A stretch of 64,000 nt of DNA from Parafrankia discariae (GCF_000373365.1 NZ_KB891252.1:124001-188000); one strand, 5' to 3'. Numbered from the stretch's first letter, positions 46,941 through 56,288 are shown. Notes: generated from the letters alone by a model not told the origin. A program made the numbers and translations.

Positions 46941-48560
46941 CTACGCCGTCGGCGCTCGCCGGCTGGCCACGAGGTCGACCACGGCCGCCGCGAGCGGGTA
47001 GATCCCCGGCTCGGACGGGACCGCGTCCACCCGCAGGCCCATAGCCTCGCAGGCCTGCGCGGTGCGCCGGCCCATCGCCGCGACCAGGACACCGTCCGGC
47101 AACGGCCCGTACAGCTCGACCAGGCAGCGGGCCGCGGTCGACGACGCGAGCGTGACGGCGTCCAGGTCACCGTGCCGCAGTTCCTCGGCGATCCGCGGGT
47201 CGGCCTCGGCGGGCGCGTCGACGAGCAGCGGCACGCGGCGCAGCGTACGGATCCCCACCGGCGGCGCCGCCGCCCCGCAGATCACCACCCGCAGTCCGGG
47301 CACCGGGACCTCCGTCACCACCGTGTAGGCGACCTGGACCTCAGCCGAGGACCGCACACAGGCCAGCCCCAGCGCGTCGAGCGCGGCGGCGGCCGAGGCG
47401 GAGGCCGCGACGAGTGTCAGTCCGGTGAGCGCCCGCACATCGGTGCCCGCGCCCCGCAGCAGCGAGACGACCGCGGCGACCTCGTCGGAGTCGGCCAGCA
47501 CCAGGCCGTCCGCGCCCGGAAGCGCCTCGCGCAGCGGCGTCGCGTCGCCGGTCGGGAGGAGCCGGCTGACCACCGTCTCGACGGCCTCGGCGCCGAGCTC
47601 GCGCAGCCTGCGGGCGAGCAGGCCCTGACGTGCCCTGGTGCGCGGGACGAGAACGCGGATGCCCGCCAGCGGGGCGCCGCCGGCCGCCCCGGGCCACCCC
47701 GACCCGGCGCGGGCACCCGGAGCGGCGGTGGCCGCGGCCACGGGCGGGATCGGGACGGCCGCGTCCCGGCGCGCGGCGACCTCGCCGACGACCAGTACCG
47801 CCGGCGAGCGCAGTCCGAAGGCGACGGCGTCGACGACGAGGGCGTCCAGGGTCGTGCGGAGCACCCGCTGCGCCGGGGTCGTGCCGCGCTCGACGACGGC
47901 GGCCGGGGTCGCGGGCGGACGTCCACCCGCCAGCAGCGCGTCGACGATGTCGACCAGTCGGGCGACCCCCATGAGCACGACGATCGTGGCGCGGGACGCG
48001 CCGAGCGCGGCCCAGTCGACCGTCGAGTCGGGGTGCCCCGGCGGCAGGTGACCGGAGATGATCGCGAGGTCCTGCGCGACCCCGCGGTGGGTGACGGGGA
48101 TGCCGGCGTACGCGGGCACGGCGATCGCGGAGGTCACGCCGGGGACCACGGTGCAGCTGACTCCGGCGGCGGCGCAGGCCTCGGCCTCCTCACCGCCCCG
48201 GCCCAGCAGGAACGGGTCGCCGCCCTTGAGCCGCACCACCCGGGCACCGGCCCGCGCGTGCTCGACCAGCAGCGCGTTGACCTCGTCCTGGCTGCGCGAG
48301 GTCGTCGGGCTCTTGCCCACGTGGATGACGTGGGCGTCCGGCCGGGCGACGTCGAGGAGGACGGCCGCGGCCAAACGGTCGGTGACGACGACGTCGGCGG
48401 TGGCGAGAAGTTCCCGCCCGCGGACGGTCAACAACCCGGGATCACCCGGACCGGCCCCCACCAGCCACACCTCGCCGGGCCGGCTGACCTGGGAAGGTGC
48501 CGGATCCGACCCGGATCCGCGGGCTTGCGGCCCAGGTGTCACGACTGCCACGGCGTGCAC
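46941..48560 (-). CDS. cobA-hemD: Fused uroporphyrinogen-III C-methyltransferase / uroporphyrinogen-III synthase-like protein
   Basis: 539 aa. Residues about 25-275 are SUMT (CobA/CysG-C type): VWLVGAGPGDPGLLTVRG, VRLKGGDPFLLGRGGEEAEACAAAGV, VVPGVTSAIAVPAYAGIPVTHRG and VVLMGVARL. It converts uroporphyrinogen III to precorrin-2 with two SAM. Residues about 300-535 match the HemD two-lobe fold (VLVPRTRARQGLLARRLRELGAEAVE; TLASSTAARCLVELYG), though several usual positions are altered, so synthase activity is not certain. The start is a GTG at 48560 or another six codons later. It is followed by cysH upstream on the same strand (118-nt gap), tying the precorrin branch to siroheme supply. Confidence 0.88.
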   Translation of the reverse strand: MHAVAVVTPGPQARGSGSDPAPSQVSRPGEVWLVGAGPGDPGLLTVRGRELLATADVVVTDRLAAAVLLDVARPDAHVIHVGKSPTTSRSQDEVNALLVEHARAGARVVRLKGGDPFLLGRGGEEAEACAAAGVSCTVVPGVTSAIAVPAYAGIPVTHRGVAQDLAIISGHLPPGHPDSTVDWAALGASRATIVVLMGVARLVDIVDALLAGGRPPATPAAVVERGTTPAQRVLRTTLDALVVDAVAFGLRSPAVLVVGEVAARRDAAVPIPPVAAATAAPGARAGSGWPGAAGGAPLAGIRVLVPRTRARQGLLARRLRELGAEAVETVVSRLLPTGDATPLREALPGADGLVLADSDEVAAVVSLLRGAGTDVRALTGLTLVAASASAAAALDALGLACVRSSAEVQVAYTVVTEVPVPGLRVVICGAAAPPVGIRTLRRVPLLVDAPAEADPRIAEELRHGDLDAVTLASSTAARCLVELYGPLPDGVLVAAMGRRTAQACEAMGLRVDAVPSEPGIYPLAAAVVDLVASRRAPTA

Positions 48561-48678
48561 GGTACAGCGTGGTCCTCACCACCTGCCCTGAACTGTGCGC
48601 CACCCGGCTCCCGGCGGCGAGCACCGCGAACTCCCCGAACGCCGCGAACCCCGAGAGCACCGCGAACTCCGCGACGAA

Positions 48679-49350
48679 CTAGTGGATGCCGCATTCCGTC
48701 TTGGTCGTGCCGGCCCAGCGACCCGCGCGGCCGGCGCCGCGCTGCGTGCACGGCCAGCAGCCCACCGACTCGTAGCCGTCGGAGAGCAGCGGGTTGACGA
48801 TCACGTTGTGCTCCTGGACGTACCGGTCGACGTCCTCGTCCGTCCAGGTGGCCAGGGGGTGGATCTTGACCTTGCCGCGGCGCTGGTCCCAGCCGACGAC
48901 CGGCAGGCTCTTGCGCCCGGCGGACTCCACCCGCCGCGAGCCGGCCGCCCAGGCCCGGTAGGGAGCGAGCGCGCGGTCCAGCGGGACGATCTTGCGCATC
49001 CGGCAGCACAGGTCCGGGTCGCTCTCGTAGAGCCGCGGCCCGTGCACGGCGTCCTGCCCGGCGACGGTGAGCTGCGGGCTGGCGCTGATGATCGGCAACG
49101 AGTAGGTGTGCGCGACCGCGTCCCGGGTGCCGATGGTCTCCGCGAAGTGGTAGCCGGTGTCGATGAAGACCACCGGGATGTCCGTGCGGATGCGCGCGAG
49201 CATGTCGACGAGGACCGCCTCGGCCATGGACGCCGCGACGACGAGACCGGTACCGAACTCGTCGGCGGCCCACTGGAGGATCTCCTCCGCCGGGGCGCCC
49301 TCGAGCTCGTCGCCGGCCCGCAGTGCGCGGGCCTTCAGCGCGGCATCCAT
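48679..49350 (-). CDS. cysH: Adenylylsulfate (APS) reductase, 4Fe-4S type
   Basis: Reduces activated sulfate to sulfite with thioredoxin. 223 aa, ATG at 49350 (MDAALKARALRAGDELEG). Substrate loop AASMAEAVLVDML and VVFIDTGYHFAET are present. The cysteine pairs LCCRMRK (about residue 115) and GCWPCTQR (about 198) form a 4Fe-4S site, which marks APS-type and not PAPS-type enzymes, and the catalytic KTECGIH closes the protein. The start shares a base with the stop of the zinc-ribbon gene, so translation is coupled. The ATP sulfurylase genes (cysDN) are not in the window. Confidence 0.93.
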   Translation of the reverse strand: MDAALKARALRAGDELEGAPAEEILQWAADEFGTGLVVAASMAEAVLVDMLARIRTDIPVVFIDTGYHFAETIGTRDAVAHTYSLPIISASPQLTVAGQDAVHGPRLYESDPDLCCRMRKIVPLDRALAPYRAWAAGSRRVESAGRKSLPVVGWDQRRGKVKIHPLATWTDEDVDRYVQEHNVIVNPLLSDGYESVGCWPCTQRGAGRAGRWAGTTKTECGIH

Positions 49351-49568
49351 CAGTTCTTCTCCTCCACGTCCGACGGCGCCACGACGGTGCCGTTCGCCGA
49401 ACCTGTTCTGGCTGTCGCCAGCGCAGTGAGACTGAGCCGGAAGGCGCGCCGGCAGGACCGGCACGACCAGTGCCCGTGGCCCTCGCCCGTCCCGCCCGGC
49501 GCGGGCTCGGGCACGAGGTCCTCGTCACCGCAGTAGGGGCAGTAGAACGGGACGGCGCGGGCGCTCAC
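49350..49568 (-). CDS. Small zinc-ribbon protein between sulfite reductase and APS reductase genes
   Basis: 72 aa from the GTG at 49568, which overlaps the sulfite reductase stop (GTGA); its own stop overlaps the cysH start. Two CxxC pairs, YCPYCGDED (residues 9-17) and SCRSCRRAF (about 35-43), can bind one zinc. Streptomyces has a small Cys-rich gene at the same position of its sulfate operon, which supports it as real and functionally linked. The exact role is unknown; a partner or electron-transfer helper for the two reductases can only be suggested. Confidence 0.75.
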   Translation of the reverse strand: MSARAVPFYCPYCGDEDLVPEPAPGGTGEGHGHWSCRSCRRAFRLSLTALATARTGSANGTVVAPSDVEEKN

Positions 49569-51361
49569 GTCGCGCCGCCCTTGGTCTGGCCCTCGGCCGG
49601 GCCGGCCGTGGCGGGGCCAGCCGTGGCAGGGCCACCCGAAGCGGAGCCACCCGCGGCGGCCCCGGCCCCGGTGAGCAGCGCCTCGTCCGCGTGCTCCGCC
49701 CAGTCGGCGAAGGTGTCACCGTCGGACCGGTGTTCCTGGTAGGTCTCCAGGAGGCCCACGACGTAGTCGAGCAGGCCGTCGGCGGTCACCTTGAGACCAC
49801 GGGACTTCCGGCCGAGCCGGGAACGGGTACCCAGGTGGCCACCGAGGTGGACCTGGAACCCCTCGACCATCTCGCCGTTGGCGTCCGGGACGAGCGAGCC
49901 CTTCAGGCCGATGTCGGCCACCTGGAACCGGGCGCAGGCGTTCGGGCAGCCGTTGATGTTGATGCCGATGGGCTCGGTGAAGTCGGGCAGCCGGCGCTCC
50001 AGCTCGACGATGAGGTCGCGGGCGTTGCCCTTGGTCTCGACGATCGCCAGCTTGCAGAACTCGATGCCGGTGCAGGCCATCGTGCCGCGGCGGAAGACGC
50101 TCGGCCGCACGACCAGGTCGAGCGCGGCCAGCTCGGCCTCGAGCCCGTCGACGCCCTCGCCGGGGACGTCCAGGATCACCAGCTTCTGGGTGGTGGTCGC
50201 CCGGATCCGGCCCTGGCCGAACCGGTCGGCGAGGTTCGCGACGGCGGTCAGTGTCGTCCCGGTCAGGCGGCCGGCACGCGGCGCGAAGCCGACCGCGAAC
50301 AGGCCGTCGCGCTGCTGGTGGACGCCGATGTGGTCGCGGCCCTCGTTGCGGGGCGGCAGCGGCGCCGGGCCGTCCGGCAGCGCCGCGTCCAGGTACTCCT
50401 TCTCCAGGGTCGAGCGGACCCACTCGACGCCCATGTCGGCGACGAGGAACTTCAGCCGCGCCCTGGTCCGCATCCGCCGGTAGCCGTAGTCGCGGAAGAG
50501 CCGGATGACGCCGTGCCACACCTCGGGCACCCGCTCCGGGGTGACGAAGGTGCCCAGGCGCACGCCGAGCTTCGGGTTCGTCGACAGACCGCCACCGACC
50601 CACAGGTCGTACCCGGGGCCGAGCTCGGGGTGCACGACGCCGACGAAGGCGATGTCGTTGATCTCGTGCAGGGTGCACTGGTCGGGGCAGCCCGACATCG
50701 CGCTCTTGAACTTACGGGGCAGGTTCGACAGCGTGGTGTCGCCGACGAACCGCTCCACCACCTGGTCGATGACGCCGGTGGCGTCGATGACCTCCTCGGC
50801 GTCCACCCCCGCCAGCGGGCAGCCGAGGATGACACGCGGGGTGTCGCCGCACGACTCCTCGGTGGTCATCCCCGCCGCCTCGAGCGCCCCCCAGATGGCC
50901 GGGACGTCCTCGATGCGGATCCAGTGCAGCTGGATGTTCTGGCGGTCGGTCACGTCGGCGACGTCCCGCCCGTAACGGGTGGAGATGTCGGCGATGATCC
51001 GGAGCTGTTCGGAGGTCATCCGCCCGCCGTCCAGGCGGATGCGCTGCATGAAGTAGCGGTCGTCGAGCTCCTCGGGCTCGAGGACGGCCGTGCGCCCGCC
51101 GCTGATTCCCGGCTTCCGCTGGGTGTAGAGCCCCCACCAGCGGAACCGGCCGCGCAGATCCTGCGGGTCGATCCCGTCGAACCCCGTGTGCGGGTAGAGG
51201 TTCAGGATGCGCTCGCGCACGGCGAGGCCGTCCTGGTCCTTCTTCATCCGCTCGTTGGGGTTGAGCGGCTCGGAGTAGCCCAGCGCCCATTGGCCCTGTC
51301 CCTTGGGTCGGGACGGGCTTTGCGGGCGCGCGGCACGCGGGGGTCGAGCAGGAGAAGTCAT
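49565..51361 (-). CDS. sir: Ferredoxin-dependent sulfite reductase (NirA/Sir type)
   Basis: Six-electron reductase for sulfite to sulfide, with siroheme and 4Fe-4S. 598 aa, ATG at 51361 with GAGAGA nearby. Cluster/siroheme cysteines are in ACTGIEFCKLA and NGCPNACARFQVADIG (C-x5-C ... C-x3-C). Other conserved parts are NPNERMKKDQDGLAVRERI at the N-terminus, DVTDRQNIQLHWIRIEDVPAIW and KFKSAMSGCPDQCTLHEINDIAFVG. The last 40 residues are a Gly/Ala/Pro tail. Placement beside cysH favours sulfite over nitrite. It is probably regulated by the leader peptide upstream. Confidence 0.93.
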   Translation of the reverse strand: MTSPARPPRAARPQSPSRPKGQGQWALGYSEPLNPNERMKKDQDGLAVRERILNLYPHTGFDGIDPQDLRGRFRWWGLYTQRKPGISGGRTAVLEPEELDDRYFMQRIRLDGGRMTSEQLRIIADISTRYGRDVADVTDRQNIQLHWIRIEDVPAIWGALEAAGMTTEESCGDTPRVILGCPLAGVDAEEVIDATGVIDQVVERFVGDTTLSNLPRKFKSAMSGCPDQCTLHEINDIAFVGVVHPELGPGYDLWVGGGLSTNPKLGVRLGTFVTPERVPEVWHGVIRLFRDYGYRRMRTRARLKFLVADMGVEWVRSTLEKEYLDAALPDGPAPLPPRNEGRDHIGVHQQRDGLFAVGFAPRAGRLTGTTLTAVANLADRFGQGRIRATTTQKLVILDVPGEGVDGLEAELAALDLVVRPSVFRRGTMACTGIEFCKLAIVETKGNARDLIVELERRLPDFTEPIGININGCPNACARFQVADIGLKGSLVPDANGEMVEGFQVHLGGHLGTRSRLGRKSRGLKVTADGLLDYVVGLLETYQEHRSDGDTFADWAEHADEALLTGAGAAAGGSASGGPATAGPATAGPAEGQTKGGAT

Positions 51362-51874
51362 GAGATCTCTCGGTGAGCAGGGTCCACGACGGCGTCGAAC
51401 GCCGGCGCGGGCGGAGTTCAGCGGGAGCGGCGACAGCCGGCGCTGGAGACGCGCAACAGGTCGACGTGCAGACGTGCGACCAGGCGGAGGTCGACGGGGC
51501 AGACGTCACCCGGCCGCGACGCGAGCGCGCCGCGAACGCCGGACGGACCGTACGAACGGTGCGGCCCGGCTGGACGGTACGGGTCGGACTGGCCGAAGCC
51601 GGGGTGCGCCGACGGTGCCGACGGCACCGCGGGGGCAACGGGCATGCGCCAGCTGACGTCGTTCCCAGACCGTGACGACCCGGCCGGCGGGAACGCGCCA
51701 GCGCGCCGGTGACGGGCGACCGTTCGCCCGACCGACGGCTCCAGCAGGTGGACCCGGGCAGTCACGAGAGCAATGTTCCCACAGATGACGCCCCGACGTC
51801 GTGGATGTGTCGTCACACCCCATCCGGGTCACAGTCCAGACACAACGCGCGAACCACCAGGTTCGTTCGGGGGT
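51362..51874. other. Upstream region of the sulfate-reduction operon
   Basis: 513 bases between the sulfite reductase start and the response regulator stop, both on the minus strand. It contains the leader peptide frame and should hold the operon promoter in about 51650-51870, where AT-richer bases occur near 51770-51860. A SAM or cobalamin riboswitch was not recognised. Confidence 0.45.
51418..51645 (-). CDS. Probable cysteine-responsive leader peptide upstream of sulfite reductase
   Basis: A minus-strand frame ending 57 nt before the sulfite reductase start closes with LVARLHVDLLRVSSAGCRRSR. The core HVDLxRVSSAxC matches, from memory, the short actinobacterial proteins annotated as putative leader peptides before sulfur-assimilation genes, where a ribosome slowed at the terminal cysteine codon is proposed to control downstream expression. 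The conserved part is 51433-51483 with the Cys codon at 51433-51435. The start is unclear: the nearest canonical codons are a GTG at 51627 and the ATG at 51645, giving about 69-75 aa, longer than usual (about 25-35), and a non-canonical closer start is possible. Only the C-terminal core should be trusted. Confidence 0.6.
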   Translation of the reverse strand: MPVAPAVPSAPSAHPGFGQSDPYRPAGPHRSYGPSGVRGALASRPGDVCPVDLRLVARLHVDLLRVSSAGCRRSR

Positions 51875-52549
51875 TCAGACGAGGCGCGGGCGCCGGCACA
51901 TCTGCCGGAGCCGGTCGAGCAGCGCGCCGGTGGACAGATCCTTCTCCATCAACTCGTCCGCGCCGAGCGCCATGACCTCGTCGCGCAGCGCGTTCTCCGA
52001 GAAGCCGGTGAAAATCACCACCCGCGCGTCGGGCGCGGCCATCCGCACGTGCGGCAGGGCGCCGATGCCGTCGAGCACGGGCATCGCGACGTCCAGGAGG
52101 ACCAGGTCGGGCGCGGTCCGGGTGACGACCTCGACGGCCTCCGCCCCGTTCGCCGCCCGGCCGACCACCATGAAGTCCGGCTCGGTGTCGAACAGGAGGC
52201 AGAGGAGCTCGCGCAGGCCGTCGGCGTCATCCGCGATGACGACACGGAACGGGCCGGCCCGGAACCGGCCGCGCACGGCCGCCTCGACCTCGGGGACACC
52301 CACCCCGGTCTCGACGACGCCCGTACCGATTCCGGGAAGCCCCGCACCGACTCCAGGGAGGCCGGCACCCGCGATGCCAGCCCCGGGGAGACCGACTCCG
52401 TTGGCGCCGACGCTTGTGGCGCCGACTCCGGGGGCGCCGACTCCGGGGGCGCCGACTCCGGGGGCGCCGACTCCGGGGGCGCCGACTCCGGGGGCGCCGA
52501 CTCCGGGGGCGCCGACTTCAGCGTCCGTCGACGGCCGGCAGTCCATCAC
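51875..52549 (-). CDS. Response regulator receiver protein with VGAPG-repeat N-terminus
   Basis: Stand-alone receiver domain of about 120 residues at the C-terminus. Acidic pair in VVIADDADGLRELLCLLF, phospho-acceptor Asp in DLVLLDVAMPVLDGIG, Thr in VVIFTGFSE and Lys in ELMEKDLSTG are all present; no DNA-binding output domain follows. From the GTG at 52549 (ATG at 52546) the protein has 224 aa, with an N-terminal repeat of GVGAP units (about residues 12-45) and Gly/Val/Pro-rich sequence to about residue 88. A GTG at 52276 (VRGRFRAGPF) would give a 133-aa plain receiver, so the repeat may be untranslated leader. Both options are open. No histidine kinase is adjacent. Confidence 0.75.
   Translation of the reverse strand: MMDCRPSTDAEVGAPGVGAPGVGAPGVGAPGVGAPGVGAPGVGATSVGANGVGLPGAGIAGAGLPGVGAGLPGIGTGVVETGVGVPEVEAAVRGRFRAGPFRVVIADDADGLRELLCLLFDTEPDFMVVGRAANGAEAVEVVTRTAPDLVLLDVAMPVLDGIGALPHVRMAAPDARVVIFTGFSENALRDEVMALGADELMEKDLSTGALLDRLRQMCRRPRLV
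52421..52517. repeat. 15-bp tandem repeat, six perfect copies plus 7 bp
   Basis: GCCGACTCCGGGGGC is repeated at 52421, 52436, 52451, 52466, 52481 and 52496, with GCCGACT to 52517. On the coding strand each copy encodes Gly-Val-Gly-Ala-Pro. Perfect identity implies recent slippage or expansion; the period is a multiple of three. Confidence 0.95.
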
Positions 52550-53335
52550 TCGTCTTTTGTACGCGCCACGGGCGAGTCGTGCCCATCGTCATTCGGGATG
52601 GTTTCGCGGTATGACCCGACCGCGCCGGGTGCCTCACCCGTTCGCTCCCGCCCGGAAGCACCGGACGGGCCCCCCGGAGCGGATACCCGGGCTGGTGCGG
52701 CGAATTGTCGCGACCAGGCGGCGGGCGCGGGCTTTTCAGGCTTTATTTCCGATCCGTCAATCAAAAACACCGAAGACACAATCGATTCACAATGCCGAAC
52801 GGCTGATTCCGGGAGAAAAAAGGATGCCCGCGCCGGAGGGGATCGAACCGGTCGCCGAGCGCATACCGGCGAGCGCCGGAACCCACCCCGCACCCCCTCG
52901 CGAGCGATCGGGCGGCCCAGACTTCGGTCACGGACCGTGATCAAAAGTGGTACCACGCAGCTACCGCACATCAACAGATCGACGACAACTCTCCGTGTCC
53001 GGGACCTTTGGCCCCTAGTCGTCGCCTGCGCCAGCCGGAGTATTCTGATCACACAAGGTGATGTCTCGTATCCGTGACCCGAACGGGCCACACCCTTGGA
53101 AACCCACCAGGCACACGACGGCAGGCACCAGATCCGTGCGGTACGTGAGAGCGGTCGACCGACTGCGCCACGCGTCCAGGCGGGAGGGGTGCCGCCGGCG
53201 CCCCATAACGGTGAGCAGGCGGCCGACGGTGCTACGTGGCCGGCCCCGACGTCCCACCTCCGGCCATCCGGCGGAAGGTGGGACGTCGAGCGGCCACGTA
53301 GCACCGAGCCCCGGGCAGCGGAAGGATCGGCGCAG
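52550..53335. other. 786-base region between response regulator and XRE regulator
   Basis: The genes on either side are divergent. It contains an AT-rich island (52740-52820), palindromes TCACGGaCCGTGA (52928-52940) and GTGGTACCAC (52947-52956), the long hairpin 53228-53305 and a possible 38-codon open frame at 52824-52940 (MPAPEGIEPVAERIPASAG) preceded by GGGAGAAAAAAGG. That small frame is unproven and no other gene is seen. Confidence 0.45.
53228..53305. promoter_or_regulatory. 78-base interrupted inverted repeat upstream of XRE gene
   Basis: Outer arms of 15 bp (GGTGCTACGTGGCCG, 53228-53242, with 53291-53305) and inner arms of 12 bp (GACGTCCCACCT, 53248-53259, with 53276-53287) pair exactly, separated by an asymmetric 5/3-nt bulge and a 16-nt loop. 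It ends 30 bases before the XRE start. It could be an RNA hairpin in the 5' leader or a double operator. Confidence 0.7.
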
Positions 53336-54517
53336 ATGCGGCAACGGAGCCGAGGCCGGCAGGGTTCGAGTACCGCGGAGGACATCCTCCCGACGGAGAT
53401 CCGGCGGCGCCGGTGTGAACGCGGGCTGTCCCGCGACGAGCTCGCCGGGCGGACCGGCTACAGCCGCCAGTACATCAGCCAGCTGGAACAGCCCAGCCGG
53501 GGCATACCGGCGCGGCCGGTCCTCGCCGCCGTCGACGCGGCCCTGGAGGCCGGGGGCGCGCTCGTCGACCTGCGCGAGGCCGCCATCGCCGAGCGCACCG
53601 AGCGGCACGGCCGCCAGCCCGACGCGGAGATCGAGTCCCGCCGGCGGATCGGTGATCTCCTCGACCACCGGCGCTCCGACCGCGAGCTCGACTATCTCGA
53701 CCGGCTCGCCGCCGACCTCATCGCGGCGGCCGACGCGCTGGACCCGGCCGACGTCACCGCCCAGGTCCTCGACCAGCAGGCCTTCGTCGACCAGCTCCTG
53801 CGCACCCCGATGCTGCCGCACCAGCAGTTCCGCCTCTTCATGATCGCGGGCCACCTGGCCGGGCTGCTGGCCATCTCCCTGCTCGACATGGACGAGCTCG
53901 CGAAGGCCAGCACCTGCTGCCTGGAGGCCGCGGTGTTCACCGAGCTGACCGGCCACGAGGGCCTGCGCGCCTGGACACTCGCCGTCAACAGCCTCATCGA
54001 CGCGGCCGCCCGGCACGCCGAGGAGTCCGAGCCGGGGGCCACAACAGGTCGGGGCGGGCTCGCCGGCCGCCGAGCGGAGCAGGGGCTGGTGGCGACACGC
54101 ACCGCCGGTTCCGACCTCCGGAGCGGCACCCGGTCGGCCCGTGCCGGCGCCGCGGACGGCCAGGACGGAATCGACCACCCGCTCGAATCCACCACCGACC
54201 ACGCTGGGTACATGGAAGGCCGGGGGCGCGGCGGCGGTGTCGCACCTTCGGGCGGCGCGGCCGACCCGCGTTCGACCTGGAGCCACCGGCAGAGCGACGG
54301 GACACCGTCACTATCCGCGACAGGCGTCGGCGGTGCCGCGGCCGCGGCACCGCAGCAGCCGAACCTGGATGAGATCCTGATCGCGCCGGGTGGCCGGGCG
54401 ACACCACCCCGGCTGATCGCTCTCGTCAAAAGTCGGATCGCGCGTTTCGCGACTGCCAGCGCGCAGCGGGCCACACCCCCGACAGGTATCTCCCAGGCAT
54501 TCCGGCCACCTGTCTAA
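53336..54517 (+). CDS. XRE-family helix-turn-helix regulator
   Basis: 393 aa, ATG at 53336 with GAAGGA upstream. The helix-turn-helix is at about residues 18-75 (IRRRRCERGLSRDELAGRTGYSRQYISQLEQPSRGIPARPVLAAVDAALEAG). A helical middle domain of about 120 residues follows (ELDYLDRLAADLIAAADALD; QLLRTPMLPHQQFRLFMIAGHLAGLLAISLLDMDELAKASTCCLEAAVFTELTGHEGLRAWTLAV), resembling the TPR-like domain of large actinobacterial XRE regulators. The last about 170 residues are low-complexity Gly/Ala/Ser. No ligand or target is evident. It is convergent with the mqn operon. Confidence 0.8.
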   Translation: MRQRSRGRQGSSTAEDILPTEIRRRRCERGLSRDELAGRTGYSRQYISQLEQPSRGIPARPVLAAVDAALEAGGALVDLREAAIAERTERHGRQPDAEIESRRRIGDLLDHRRSDRELDYLDRLAADLIAAADALDPADVTAQVLDQQAFVDQLLRTPMLPHQQFRLFMIAGHLAGLLAISLLDMDELAKASTCCLEAAVFTELTGHEGLRAWTLAVNSLIDAAARHAEESEPGATTGRGGLAGRRAEQGLVATRTAGSDLRSGTRSARAGAADGQDGIDHPLESTTDHAGYMEGRGRGGGVAPSGGAADPRSTWSHRQSDGTPSLSATGVGGAAAAAPQQPNLDEILIAPGGRATPPRLIALVKSRIARFATASAQRATPPTGISQAFRPPV

Positions 54518-54589
54518 TACGTCACCACTGCGGCCCCGCGGATAGATCACCGGTGCGGCCCGACGCCCCGCCGATCAAACAGATCACCG

Positions 54590-54611
54590 GCGACCCGGAT
54601 ATCCGGGTCGC
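54590..54611. terminator. 22-bp perfect palindrome between convergent genes
   Basis: Arms GCGACCCGGAT and ATCCGGGTCGC meet without a spacer, between the XRE gene and the mqnA stop. As RNA it would form a tight hairpin, so termination is the likely role; a DNA-binding site is an alternative. Confidence 0.5.
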
Positions 54612-54717
54612 TTCCCGGCATCGGCGCACCACCCGGGCATTCATGCCCGCCGCGCCCGCCGCGGGTGACCGGGCGCGGCGGGTGTGGCGGGTGTGGCGGG
54701 CGCGGCGTGGGCTGGCA

Positions 54718-55918
<1,201 letters not shown>

Positions 55919-55922
<4 letters not shown>

Positions 55923-56281
55923 GCTCTCCGGTTTCTGGCGGGACGCCCCCGACGGCGGCGCACCCAACCGAGCCGTTGCAGGACCGCGGGAAAGAACCCC
56001 AGCCCAACGATGATCACGAGCAGCCCGAGCAGACCGGCCGGACCGATCGCCAGGCCGCACCAGCGCAGCAGGCTGTACGCGACCAGCCCGGGAATCAGAA
56101 TGACCAGGAAGGCGAGCACGAAAATGGAGCCCATCCCCGGCGCGCCCTGCGGGCGGGCGGGGCGGGCGGGGCGGGTCTCAGCCACGGCAGGGCTGTCGGG
56201 TGCGGCCGGACCGCCGGCCGGGGCCGGGATGTCGGGCCGTGATTCGCCGCCCGACCGGGTCGAACTCTCCTCGAACGCCAT
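55919..56281 (-). CDS. Small two-helix membrane protein in the mqn operon
   Basis: 120 aa, ATG at 56281, 7 nt after mqnE; its end overlaps copy A of DUF4229. About 48 Pro/Ala-rich residues are followed by GSIFVLAFLVILIPGLVAYSLL and GLAIGPAGLLGLLVIIVGLGFF, then a basic C-terminus (RLGWVRRRRGRPARNRR). It does not align clearly with the two DUF4229 proteins. Function unknown; a membrane partner of menaquinone enzymes is a guess from context. Confidence 0.65.
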
Positions 56282-56288
56282 CGCCGGG

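Noticed and set aside
52421-52517. Tandem repeat considered as a CRISPR array
   Set aside because: Units are contiguous 15-mers with no spacers and no cas genes nearby.
51875-52549. Two-component pair with the XRE gene
   Set aside because: No histidine kinase is encoded nearby and the two genes are divergent; no evidence that they function together.
52824-52940. A 38-codon open frame after GGGAGAAAAAAGG
   Set aside because: The ribosome-site-like sequence is attractive, but the peptide has no known pattern and it lies in a regulatory region; noted only in the intergenic entry.
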